Shown here one piece after another: positions 1-6,451 of a stretch of DNA of 16,802 nucleotides. Source of the DNA: Candidatus Bathyarchaeota archaeon (GTDB lineage Archaea; Thermoproteota; Bathyarchaeia; TCS64); contig QMXQ01000012.1 in the NCBI GenBank assembly GCA_003662205.1, forward strand, positions 1 to 16,802. Direction: 5' to 3'. The position numbers and the translations under genes are program-made. The notes beneath the pieces were generated by a model. That model was given only the letters and a program-made list of their open reading frames with translations, made no database searches and was not told the origin of the DNA. Numbering within the stretch: position 1 is the first letter of the stretch; each line of letters starts with the position of its first letter.

Positions 1-157
1 CCGCCCCGTCCACGTGCGACACGAGCCCCATCCCGGGATCGCGCGGGTCCCGCTGGACGACGCAGAATGCCTCCGGAAAGAGGTTGTCCACCACCCTCCT
101 GAACGCCTCGACCCCCCTCTTCCTGACGTCGACCCCCAACGCCCCGTACCGAGACAT
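1..157 (-). CDS. PurM-like (AIR synthase-related) protein, N-terminal part, cut by window edge
   Basis: Reading down from the ATG at 157 gives 52 uninterrupted codons to the window edge. The start reads MSRYGALGVDVRKRG, followed by VVDNLFPEAFCVVQRDP and then a GLVSHVDGA segment. From memory, this resembles the N-terminus of archaeal phosphoribosylformylglycinamidine cyclo-ligase-like proteins, which open with a 'GVDV' strand and reach a conserved acidic ATP/metal-binding segment soon after. PurM makes aminoimidazole ribotide in purine synthesis in the cytoplasm. The start is supported by a GAGGGTG ribosome-site-like stretch at 165-171 (minus) seven bases upstream, and by an AT-rich box at 194-206. 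It is divergent from the kinase gene at 281. Only the first fifth or so of a PurM is visible, so it could instead be a PurM-fold relative such as a selenophosphate-synthetase or HypE-like protein. Confidence 0.6.
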   Translation of the reverse strand, partial: MSRYGALGVDVRKRGVEAFRRVVDNLFPEAFCVVQRDPRDPGMGLVSHVDGA

Positions 158-193
158 GTCGACACACCCTCAGCAGAATAAGAAGGCCGCGGC

Positions 194-206
194 TATGTTA
201 AACTTA
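194..206 (-). promoter_or_regulatory. Probable TATA box of the PurM-like gene
   Basis: On the minus strand this reads TATGTTAAACTTA in complement, an AT-rich patch in a GC-rich background. Its centre is about 26 bp from a predicted transcript start near 174, leaving a short leader that still contains the GAGGGTG ribosome-site-like stretch. Confidence 0.4.
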
Positions 207-226
207 TGCACGGGGGCGCCAACAAC

Positions 227-234
227 CTTTAAAT
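227..234 (+). promoter_or_regulatory. Probable TATA box of the kinase gene
   Basis: CTTTAAAT is a good archaeal TATA box. It predicts a transcript start near 257 and a leader of about 24 bases before the ATG at 281. Together with the box at 194-206 it makes the 158-280 gap a divergent promoter. Confidence 0.5.
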
Positions 235-280
235 CAACACTGAAGCCTTCATACCCCGAGAGGCCGAGAGGAACAGCGAG

Positions 281-1912
281 ATGCCCCGAGATCTCCGAGA
301 GTTCGAGGAGAGGATCAGAAACGAGGCCGAGAGCGTCGCCCCGGACATCGTGGCCCTCGCCTACACTGAGCCGACCGATGGCGCCCCCCTCACCGTCCTG
401 GCGGTGGCCGAGGGCCTCCCGGGGCGCGTCAGGAGGCTTCTCAGAACCTTCCAGGGGACGAGGGTCGAGCTCCTCATAGTCGACAGGAGGCTCTTCGAGT
501 CCGACGTCAAGGCGTCCGCCCTCTTCGAGGTCGCCGCCGGGAGGCTCCTCCTGCCCCTCACAACCCTGAAGGGGGACGGCTACCTCGCCCGATGGGGCCG
601 CCGCTACAAGCAGCGGAAGATCAGGGAGAGCCTCGCCGGCCTCGCCCTGGATCACCCGGAGCTGTCGAGGGAGTTCCTCATCGACCCCCGATACTTCGTC
701 CACGACAACCTCCTGAGGCTCTCCCACCTCCTCCCCCAAGCCTCCCAGCTCCTCTACGCCCTCGACGAGGAGGGGCAGAGGCTCCTCAAGGGCTATACGG
801 AGGCCCTGAGGGATCTGGAGCGCGCGGGCATCATCGAGATCAGGGACGGCCTCGTGGCCGTCGACAGCGGCTTCGTCGACTCGATCCTAAAGCGGGGCGC
901 ATCCGTATCCGGCCAGCTGACCCGGGCGCAGAGACAGCTCAGCAGCCTGCTCAAGATCGGCCCGAGCGGCGTCGTCGACCTCTTCCGACCCCCGCCGGGC
1001 CGTTCCGTCGTCGAGGGGCTGCTCCCCGCCGCCTTCAGGGCCTCGGACCTCCCTCGGCCCGACCGCTTCCTCCACTTCTCCACAGCCACGGGCCTCGCGC
1101 CCCTCTCGGAGTCCACCAGCATCGAAGAGCTCCTCGCCATGCTCGATCCCCAGGGCCGCGCGGGCGACGCGCGGCTGCGCAGGTTCGGCGGCGTCCTCAA
1201 CGAGGTCTACCTGCTGACCTACACCGCTGACGGCGCGACGCGGAGGGCCATCGTGAAGCGCTACCCCAACTGGGTCAGCCTGAAGTGGGCGCCCCTCGCC
1301 CTCTGGACCCTGGGGACCCAGAACTTCGCCGTCCTCGGCCGATCCAGGATGGAGAGGGAGTGCGCCACCACCAGCCTCCTCCGCCGCAGCGGCGTCCCGG
1401 TCCCCCAGATCCTCCACGCAAGCTTTGAGGACCGCCTCCTGCTGCGGGAGTACGTGGAGGGCGTGAACCTCGTCGAGATCGTCAAAGCCGCCCTACGGGG
1501 AGGCGGCCCCGGCGACCGCGAGGGGGAGGTCCTCAGACGCGTCGGCGAGACCGTGGCGGCGGTCCACGGAGCGGGCGCGACGCTGGGCGACTGCAAGCCC
1601 GAGAACTTCATCGTCACCGCCGCCGGCGTCCCCGTCATCGTCGACCTAGAGCAGGGGGCGCGAGGCGGCAACGAGACCTGGGACCTGGCCGAGTTCCTCT
1701 ACTTCTCAGGCCACTACGCGCGCCCCCTCGACCCCCTGACCGGCGTCGCCGAGATGACAAGGTGCTTCATGGAGGGCTACGTGGAGGGAGGCGGAAGCCG
1801 GCGGCGCCTGGCCGAGGCGGCGGGCATCAGGTACGCCAAGGTCTTCACGCCCCTCACCTCGCCCCAGGTCATCTACACCATAGCCAAGACCTGCCGGGGC
1901 AGAAGAGGATGA
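281..1912 (+). CDS. Bud32/RIO/ABC1-like protein kinase with a large N-terminal extension
   Basis: 543 residues. The C-terminal ~245 residues carry an atypical kinase fold: a loop-like FGGVLNEVY at 302-310, the beta-3 lysine in AIVKR (K326), a candidate helix-C glutamate at E358/E360, the catalytic loop LGDCKPEN (D437, N442) and a metal-binding DLE (D455). The loop has GD where most kinases have HRD, as in the Bud32, RIO and Kdo/WaaP-like families. It is therefore probably an active cytoplasmic serine/threonine or small-molecule kinase. The N-terminal ~290 residues are not clearly recognisable. Residues 20-100 alternate short strands and helices in a way reminiscent of a nucleotidyltransferase fold but lack an obvious GS...DxD active site. 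Residues 150-230 look like a helical, winged-helix-like linker. Start: ATG 281 with a weak GAGAGG upstream and a TATA box at 227-234. The gene ends 15 bp from the convergent coiled-coil gene. The substrate is unknown. Confidence 0.75.
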   Translation: MPRDLREFEERIRNEAESVAPDIVALAYTEPTDGAPLTVLAVAEGLPGRVRRLLRTFQGTRVELLIVDRRLFESDVKASALFEVAAGRLLLPLTTLKGDGYLARWGRRYKQRKIRESLAGLALDHPELSREFLIDPRYFVHDNLLRLSHLLPQASQLLYALDEEGQRLLKGYTEALRDLERAGIIEIRDGLVAVDSGFVDSILKRGASVSGQLTRAQRQLSSLLKIGPSGVVDLFRPPPGRSVVEGLLPAAFRASDLPRPDRFLHFSTATGLAPLSESTSIEELLAMLDPQGRAGDARLRRFGGVLNEVYLLTYTADGATRRAIVKRYPNWVSLKWAPLALWTLGTQNFAVLGRSRMERECATTSLLRRSGVPVPQILHASFEDRLLLREYVEGVNLVEIVKAALRGGGPGDREGEVLRRVGETVAAVHGAGATLGDCKPENFIVTAAGVPVIVDLEQGARGGNETWDLAEFLYFSGHYARPLDPLTGVAEMTRCFMEGYVEGGGSRRRLAEAAGIRYAKVFTPLTSPQVIYTIAKTCRGRRG

Positions 1913-1927
1913 AGCCGACGAGGGGCG

Positions 1928-3493
1928 TCAGGGCTGGGAGATCAGCCCCAGGTTCTCGACGAGGACCTCCTGAAGCCGGATGTACTCGCCGTCGCTGATC
2001 CAGCCCTCCCGCCTGATCTTCACCAAGCCCACCATGATCTTGTCGACAGCCTCGCGGCTCCTCAGCAGGTTCAGCCTGTCGCCGGCCCGCTGATACGCGG
2101 AGGCGAGGGCTGTCTTCCTGCCCAGCGCCTTCACCGCCTTCTCCAGGTACTTCTCCATGAACGCGGCCCGGGGCTTGATGAGCAGCGTCATCTTACTCTG
2201 GAGGTTGTCCGCGAACATCCGCTTGAACCGCGAGAGGATGCCCTTGGCTCCGGAGGCCACCGCGGGCGGGTAGAGGCTGAACCTCTTATCCCCGTACTGG
2301 AAGACGTAGAAGGGGATGTAGAGGTCGGCGGTCTCCGCCTCCACGTCGAGGCAGAGCCTGGAGAGGGAGCGCAGCTTACCCCTCTTCGACCTGATGAGCG
2401 TGTCGATGCGGGAGGCGACCCCCTTCACGGCAGCCGCCAGCTTCGAGACCCTCTCCCTCTGCTCGAGGACCTCCTCCCGGCTCCTCGCCTCCTCCGCCTT
2501 GATCTTGTCCGCCTCGGATTTGAGGTCCGCCTTGTACTGGGCGCGCGCCTTCTCCACCTCGGAGTCGCGCCACGCCTCCAGGGAGCGGATGGCGGCGTCC
2601 ACCTCCCTGAGCTTGGCCTCTAGCCCCTCGATCTCCCTCGACAGCTCCTCGGCCGCCTTGGGGTCGTCCCTGACCGCTCCGCGGGCGCTCCGCTTCCTCA
2701 GCCTGCTGAGCTTCCTCCGGAGCTTCGTCCGCTCCCCTCTCAGGGGGGTGACCTGCCTCTTGTAATCCTTCTTTATCCGGTTCAGGTCGCGCTCCAGAGC
2801 CCTTCGCAGCCTCTCCCGGGTCCTCTCAAGCTCCTTCTTCATTCGGGCTTTGACCTTCGCGCTCCGATCGCGGATGTTCTGGATCTCCTCGTTCACCACC
2901 TTCTTGGAGACGCCGAGGGCGTCCCTTAGACAGCTCTTCGTCCGTTCCAAGCTCTTCAGGTCGCTCTTGATGGCGCCCCTCAGGGAGTTTATCGAGCTGA
3001 TGATCGACTCTATGTCGCTGTTCTTCAGGACGGGCTTGAAGACGACCACTTCGTCCCACGCCTTGAAGTCGGACGCGCCCCCTAGGAACTCGGAGAGCTC
3101 CTCCGACTTGGGCTGCACGATGAGCCCGTCGATCCGGACCGTCTTCCGCCCTGCGAAGCCCTTGAAGAGGTCAGCCTTCTTCAGCGCCTCCCTGAGGGCG
3201 TCGGGGTCGTCCGCCGCGGCTTCGAGAGCCCTCTCGAACGCGTCGACGTCGGGGATGACGTTGTACCTGATGGAGGTATGGTTCAGCCCGAGCAGGTCTA
3301 TGAGGAGGACTCCGCCCTCCCAGCGGTGAATGTGGAGGGGGTAGTAGACGCGGGCCATCGCGGAGAGGGGCTCCCCGTCTCGGCGCGCCTCCGCGAGGGT
3401 GAAGAGGGAGGCGAGCTCCAGATCTCTCGTGAAGGGCAGCTCCCGCTTCTCGTCGACCGTGACGAACGGGACGGTCTTCCTCTTCAGGCCCAC
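1928..3493 (-). CDS. Long coiled-coil protein of unknown function
   Basis: I do not recognise the family. From the GTG at 3493 it is 521 residues. A globular N-terminal part (about 1-155) contains a YYPLHIHRWEGG strand pair. A long, highly charged K/R/E-rich coiled coil spans about 160-370, and a C-terminal globular part starts with YIPFYVFQYGDKRF near 392 and ends in helices. The two 'Y-x-P-[FL]-[HY]' strands on either side of the coil look alike and may be related beta modules brought together when the rod folds back, as in SMC-like architecture. No Walker A motif is visible, so it is not an SMC/Rad50 ATPase. No signal peptide or membrane segment is seen, so it is probably cytoplasmic. A TTG at 3505 would add four residues. 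I prefer the GTG because the TATA box at 3526-3532 predicts a transcript start near 3503, and GGGGAG lies four bases before the GTG. It follows the HDAC-like gene on the same strand and is convergent with the kinase gene. Confidence 0.75.
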   Translation of the reverse strand: MGLKRKTVPFVTVDEKRELPFTRDLELASLFTLAEARRDGEPLSAMARVYYPLHIHRWEGGVLLIDLLGLNHTSIRYNVIPDVDAFERALEAAADDPDALREALKKADLFKGFAGRKTVRIDGLIVQPKSEELSEFLGGASDFKAWDEVVVFKPVLKNSDIESIISSINSLRGAIKSDLKSLERTKSCLRDALGVSKKVVNEEIQNIRDRSAKVKARMKKELERTRERLRRALERDLNRIKKDYKRQVTPLRGERTKLRRKLSRLRKRSARGAVRDDPKAAEELSREIEGLEAKLREVDAAIRSLEAWRDSEVEKARAQYKADLKSEADKIKAEEARSREEVLEQRERVSKLAAAVKGVASRIDTLIRSKRGKLRSLSRLCLDVEAETADLYIPFYVFQYGDKRFSLYPPAVASGAKGILSRFKRMFADNLQSKMTLLIKPRAAFMEKYLEKAVKALGRKTALASAYQRAGDRLNLLRSREAVDKIMVGLVKIRREGWISDGEYIRLQEVLVENLGLISQP

Positions 3494-3525
3494 CGAACTC
3501 CCCAACCTCTTATCTCACACAGCCG

Positions 3526-3532
3526 ATAAAAA
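3526..3532 (-). promoter_or_regulatory. TATA box of the coiled-coil gene; possible T-run terminator of the gene upstream
   Basis: TTTTTAT on the minus strand, centred 26 bp before position 3503. The same T-run lies 22 bases after the stop of the HDAC-like gene, so it may also end that transcript. Confidence 0.4.
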
Positions 3533-3553
3533 CCTTCGTCAGCGCCCCGCGGC

Positions 3554-4615
3554 TCATCCCAGGCTCCAGTATCCGCTCAGCTTCTCAGCCAGCGCGTCGA
3601 TCACCGTCTCCGTCCTCTTAAGCAGCCGGGGGTCGCTGCGCCGAGGGGGACACAGCTCCACCAGATCCGCCTCGATCCCCGTCACTCCCGAGAGGATGGC
3701 GAGCCAGCCTTCCGCCACGGTCTCCGGGTTGTAGCCGCTGCAGCACAGGTCGATCACGCCGCAGCCGGCGGCGGAGGCAGCGTCGGCAACCGCCTCCCCT
3801 ATCGCCCTCAGGCCGTTGAAGGTGAGGCCGAGGCTCGCCAGCCCGTCCCTGAAGTGGGGGTCGGAGCCGCCGTTCCTTATGATCGCCTGAGGCCTGAAAT
3901 CTCTCGCCAGAGGCTTGAGGACCCGCTCGAGGACGAGCTCCATGCACGCGTCGTCCGCCCCCGGCGGCAGGGGGATGTTCACCGTGTAGCCCTCGCCGGC
4001 GCCGCCGCCGATCTGGTCGATGAAGCCCGTGCCGGGGTATATGGTCCTGGGGTCTTGGTGGACGGAGAGGTAGAGGACGCGGGGCTCCTCGTAGAAGATG
4101 TCCATGGTGCCGTTGCCGGCGTGGGCGTCGGAGTCGAAGATGAGCACCCGCTCCAAGCCGCGGCGCTCCAGCAGCGCCCGGGCGCAGACGGCCACGTCGT
4201 TGAAGACGCAGAAGCCCCCGCCGTAGTCCCTGCCCGCGTGGTGGAGGCCCCCGCCGACTCCCTCGGCCACCTTGAACCCGCCTCCCGCCACGAGCTCTCC
4301 CGCCTTCAGGGCTGCGCCGACGATGAGTCGCGCTGCCCGAGGGATGGCCGGCGTCAGCGGGGTGTCCCCCGAGAGAGGGGCGTACCTCGCTGCCAGGCGC
4401 TCGACGAGGCGTATGTAGCCGTCGGAGTGGGCGAGGCGGAGGTCGGGGTTCACGGCGGCTTCCGGCTCGACCACCTGGACCTCCGGGCGGCTGAGGATGC
4501 CGTGGGCGTCTAGGAGGCTCATGAACCGGGGGAATCTGTCGCCCCTGAAGGGGTGGCCCGCCCCGAAGTCGTATTCGGCGACGCCGCTGTGATAGATGAT
4601 GGCTACGCGCTCCAC
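3554..4615 (-). CDS. Histone deacetylase/acetoin-utilisation (AcuC) family zinc hydrolase
   Basis: 353 residues, usual for the arginase/deacetylase superfamily. The active-site set is present: the His pair H125-H126 in GGGLHHAGRD, the charge relay and zinc ligands in FDSDAHAGNGT (D161, D163, H165), a third zinc-ligand candidate D252 in NGGSDPHFRDG, and a catalytic tyrosine candidate Y295 in CSGYNPETV. The usual glycine-rich GGGY before that tyrosine is CCSGY here, and the D252 region reads NGGSDPH rather than the commoner Q/N-A-G-x-D-x-H. Family members remove acetyl or acyl groups from lysines, polyamines or small molecules; the substrate cannot be read from the sequence. Start: GTG 4615. 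A TTAATTA box at 4639-4645 is centred about 26 bp upstream, so the transcript is probably leaderless; a GAGGAG stretch lies too far away (13 bases) to be convincing. It lies 38 bp downstream of the Lrp gene on the same strand and could be controlled by it. Confidence 0.88.
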   Translation of the reverse strand: MERVAIIYHSGVAEYDFGAGHPFRGDRFPRFMSLLDAHGILSRPEVQVVEPEAAVNPDLRLAHSDGYIRLVERLAARYAPLSGDTPLTPAIPRAARLIVGAALKAGELVAGGGFKVAEGVGGGLHHAGRDYGGGFCVFNDVAVCARALLERRGLERVLIFDSDAHAGNGTMDIFYEEPRVLYLSVHQDPRTIYPGTGFIDQIGGGAGEGYTVNIPLPPGADDACMELVLERVLKPLARDFRPQAIIRNGGSDPHFRDGLASLGLTFNGLRAIGEAVADAASAAGCGVIDLCCSGYNPETVAEGWLAILSGVTGIEADLVELCPPRRSDPRLLKRTETVIDALAEKLSGYWSLG

Positions 4616-4638
4616 AATACGGGTGGTTCTCCTCGCCG

Positions 4639-4645
4639 TTAATTA
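4639..4645 (-). promoter_or_regulatory. TATA box of the HDAC-like gene (leaderless start)
   Basis: TTAATTA in the 38-bp gap after the Lrp gene. Its centre is about 26 bp from the GTG at 4615, the spacing expected if transcription begins at the start codon itself. Confidence 0.5.
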
Positions 4646-4653
4646 GGCCTCCG

Positions 4654-5127
4654 CTACAGCGGCAGGTCGAGGGTCTCCTTGGCCGTGTCGAAGACCATGC
4701 AGGTCAGGGTCTTCTCTATGCCCCGGACGGTCCTCAGCTTGTCGACGACGAACCTCCCGATGTCCGCCACGTCCCGCCCCTTCACCTTGATGAGGAGGTC
4801 CCAGTCCCCGGTGATGATGTGTACCTCCTGAACCTCGGGGAACCGGGCCACCTCCTGTGCGATGAGGCGCTGGTCTAGGGTCTCTTCCACCCCCGGCGTC
4901 CTGTAGGTGATGGAGGCGAGGATGAAGGCGGTCGTCGGCCGCCCCAGCCTCGCCGCATCCAGGACCGGCTTGTATCCCCTTATCACGCCGGAGTCCTCCA
5001 GCCTCTTGATGCGGGAGTAGACGGTGGTGATGGGGCTCCCCATCCGGCGGCTTATCTCCCTCGCCGTGGCCTTCGCATCCTCCTGGAGGAGCCTCAGGAT
5101 CTCAAGGTCCCTCTCATCGACCGACAG
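4654..5127 (-). CDS. Lrp/AsnC-family transcription regulator, probable CTG start
   Basis: 157 residues if read from CTG 5127. An N-terminal winged helix-turn-helix (about 4-50: ERDLEILRLLQED, then REISRRMGSPITTVYSRIKRLE) is followed by the RAM ligand-binding domain (about 65-150: EVQEVHIITGDWDLLIKV, then RGIEKTLTCMVF). Beginning at the first ATG (5043) would delete the first two helices of the DNA-binding domain. The frame upstream is open only as far as a TGA at 5134-5136, and no ATG, GTG or TTG occurs in it. CTG 5127 gives the usual family length. It is preceded four bases upstream by GGTGATC (5132-5138), a 7-base match to the standard archaeal ribosome site. It is divergent from the asparagine synthetase; E. 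coli AsnC likewise sits beside and controls asnA. It may regulate that gene, itself and the downstream HDAC-like gene. Confidence 0.85.
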   Translation of the reverse strand: MSVDERDLEILRLLQEDAKATAREISRRMGSPITTVYSRIKRLEDSGVIRGYKPVLDAARLGRPTTAFILASITYRTPGVEETLDQRLIAQEVARFPEVQEVHIITGDWDLLIKVKGRDVADIGRFVVDKLRTVRGIEKTLTCMVFDTAKETLDLPL

Positions 5128-5131
5128 AACC

Positions 5132-5138
5132 GATCACC
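5132..5138 (-). promoter_or_regulatory. Ribosome-binding site that decides the CTG start of the Lrp gene
   Basis: GGTGATC on the minus strand matches seven consecutive bases of the consensus GGAGGTGATCC and lies four bases before CTG 5127. An out-of-frame GTG inside this site reaches a stop after seven codons, so it is not the gene start. Confidence 0.6.
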
Positions 5139-5150
5139 GTAAAAATTACG
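5138..5150. promoter_or_regulatory. 13-bp palindrome, candidate Lrp operator
   Basis: CGTAAAAATTACG is a perfect inverted repeat with 5-bp arms and a 3-bp spacer. It lies between the likely TATA box (5161-5169, minus) and the predicted transcript start (near 5139) of the Lrp gene, where a bound protein would block transcription. Palindromes of about 13-15 bp are typical Lrp-family sites. The assignment is inference. Confidence 0.45.
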
Positions 5151-5160
5151 GGTACAACCC

Positions 5161-5169
5161 AATATTTAT
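5161..5169 (-). promoter_or_regulatory. TATA box of the Lrp gene
   Basis: ATAAATATT on the minus strand. Its centre (5165) predicts a transcript start near 5139, just ahead of the GGTGATC ribosome site, giving a leader of about 12 bases before CTG 5127. Confidence 0.55.
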
Positions 5170-5173
5170 GTCT

Positions 5174-5186
5174 TTATTCGTAATAA
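5174..5186. promoter_or_regulatory. Second 13-bp palindrome, candidate operator
   Basis: TTATTCGTAATAA is a perfect inverted repeat with the same 5-3-5 layout as the one at 5138-5150. The centres are 36 bp apart, about 3.5 helical turns. It sits between the two divergent promoters, so a dimer or octamer could act on both genes. Confidence 0.4.
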
Positions 5187-5190
5187 TCTC

Positions 5191-5210
5191 AAAAATTTCT
5201 GGAAAAATTT
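5191..5210. repeat. Short direct repeat AAAAATTT x2
   Basis: AAAAATTT occurs at 5191-5198 and 5203-5210, 12 bp apart, directly upstream of the asparagine synthetase TATA box. It may be part of the promoter upstream element (BRE) or a bent A-tract; it could also be chance in this AT-rich gap. Confidence 0.3.
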
Positions 5211-5214
5211 TAAA
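5208..5214 (+). promoter_or_regulatory. TATA box of the asparagine synthetase gene
   Basis: TTTTAAA centred at 5211 predicts a transcript start near 5237 and a leader of about 20 bases carrying an AAGGGG stretch before ATG 5257. Confidence 0.5.
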
Positions 5215-5256
5215 TCCAACCCCCGTTCAAATCCTCCCTCACAAAGGGGACACGCC

Positions 5257-6249
5257 ATGAAGGTGATGGTCGACACGGGCGGCGCAGAAAGCGGGGCAAT
5301 ATCCTATCTGCCGAGGCCGCTGGAGGAGCTGTCCGAGGCGGAGCTTGAGAGGAAGCTGTGCATCAGCAGGGTGACGACCCACGTGTTACGGTACCTCACC
5401 TCCGAGTTCGTGCGCTGCGGGTTCGAGTGGCTGCTGCCCGTGATCTTCTCCGAGTCCACGGACCCCCTGTGGCCGGATCCGGGGGCCTCCGTGGAGAAGC
5501 GTATAGAGGTGGAGATCTACGGGAGGACCGTCCGGCCGATGATGAGCATGATCGTCCACAAGATGGTCGCGGCCTCCCTGGCCTACCCCCGGCTCTTCAC
5601 GCTCTCCCCGAACATCAGGATCGAGAGGAGGGAGAGGGCGACGACGGGGATGCACGCCTACGAGTTCACGCAGCTCGACTTCGAGGGGAGGGACGCCACC
5701 TCCAGGGACATCATGGCCTTCGTGGAAAAGGTGATCCAGGGGCTGACGGGCAGCGTGAAGAAGGAGAGGAGCGAGGAGTTGAAGCACCTCGGACGACACG
5801 ATTGCCTGAGGGTCCCGGAAGCCCCGTTCAGGGTCTACGACAGGGAGGAGCTCAAGGAGCGATACGGGGAAGAATGGGAGACCCAGCTGATCTCGGAGAG
5901 CGACGAGCCCGTCTGGATCACGAACCTCCCCCGGGAGTTCTACGACTTCGAGGACTTCGAGACGGGCACCTGGGACAACTATGACCTCGTGCTGCCCCGG
6001 TACGGCGAGGTGCTCTCTGGCTCCCGGAGGGAGTGGGAGTACGACAAGATCGTGGAGAAGATGGAGAGGGACGGCGTGAGGAAGGAGAACTACAAGGTGC
6101 TGCTGAAGCTGGCGAGGGAGGGGAGGCTGAAGCCGTCGGCGGGCGCCGGGATAGGCATAGAGCGGCTCGTCGGCTGGATCACGGGAGCCAGGCACATAGG
6201 AGAGACACAGCCCTTCCCCCGAATACCCAGCATAGTCTACGAGTTATGA
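5257..6249 (+). CDS. Archaeal asparagine synthetase related to AspRS/AsnRS (class II aaRS core)
   Basis: 330 residues, a catalytic core without an anticodon-binding domain. Class II motif 2 is seen as RIERRERATTG followed by HAYEFTQLDFE (about 121-143), with the ATP- and aspartate-binding arginine, Glu and Gln. Motif 3 is GAGIGIERLVGW (296-307) with the ATP-binding R303. This layout matches the archaeal AS-AR enzymes, which make asparagine from aspartate, ammonia and ATP via aspartyl-AMP in the cytoplasm, rather than a full AspRS or AsnRS with an N-terminal OB fold (none is present). Start: ATG 5257; a second in-frame ATG at 5266 is possible. The gene has its own TATA box at 5208-5214 and is divergent from an Lrp/AsnC regulator, which suggests amino-acid-responsive control. 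The AT-rich, lower-GC stretch 6250-6451 follows it. Confidence 0.88.
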   Translation: MKVMVDTGGAESGAISYLPRPLEELSEAELERKLCISRVTTHVLRYLTSEFVRCGFEWLLPVIFSESTDPLWPDPGASVEKRIEVEIYGRTVRPMMSMIVHKMVAASLAYPRLFTLSPNIRIERRERATTGMHAYEFTQLDFEGRDATSRDIMAFVEKVIQGLTGSVKKERSEELKHLGRHDCLRVPEAPFRVYDREELKERYGEEWETQLISESDEPVWITNLPREFYDFEDFETGTWDNYDLVLPRYGEVLSGSRREWEYDKIVEKMERDGVRKENYKVLLKLAREGRLKPSAGAGIGIERLVGWITGARHIGETQPFPRIPSIVYEL

Positions 6250-6451
6250 GCCGACACAGTTCTTAGGTCGATATGGGCGATTATTTCTTTCTCAAGGTGT
6301 CGAGATCGCTTTCTGATGCTGTAGATTTGATTCGGAGTCAGATATCCCTCACGTCAGCAAAATTGATCTCGGATAACAAGAGGTCGTTCAGGATTACGAT
6401 TAAGCCTCGTCTAACCCTCAGCCTTGTGAAGGATCGAGATCGGAGAAGCGT
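6250..6451. other. Lower-GC stretch without a convincing gene
   Basis: About 200 bp between the asparagine synthetase and the convergent epimerase, with clearly lower GC than the flanks. It contains a 60-codon frame (6273-6455, plus) that lacks the GC-rich third positions of neighbouring genes, has no good ribosome site, and overlaps the epimerase stop. I saw no tRNA and no clear C/D-box pattern. A T-rich run at 6286-6300 may end the asparagine synthetase transcript. It could be a decayed gene, a regulatory RNA or a remnant of inserted DNA. Confidence 0.4.

Noticed and set aside
3854..4513. 219-codon plus-strand frame opposite the HDAC-like gene
   Set aside because: Shadow frame; the minus strand carries intact deacetylase motifs across the same bases.
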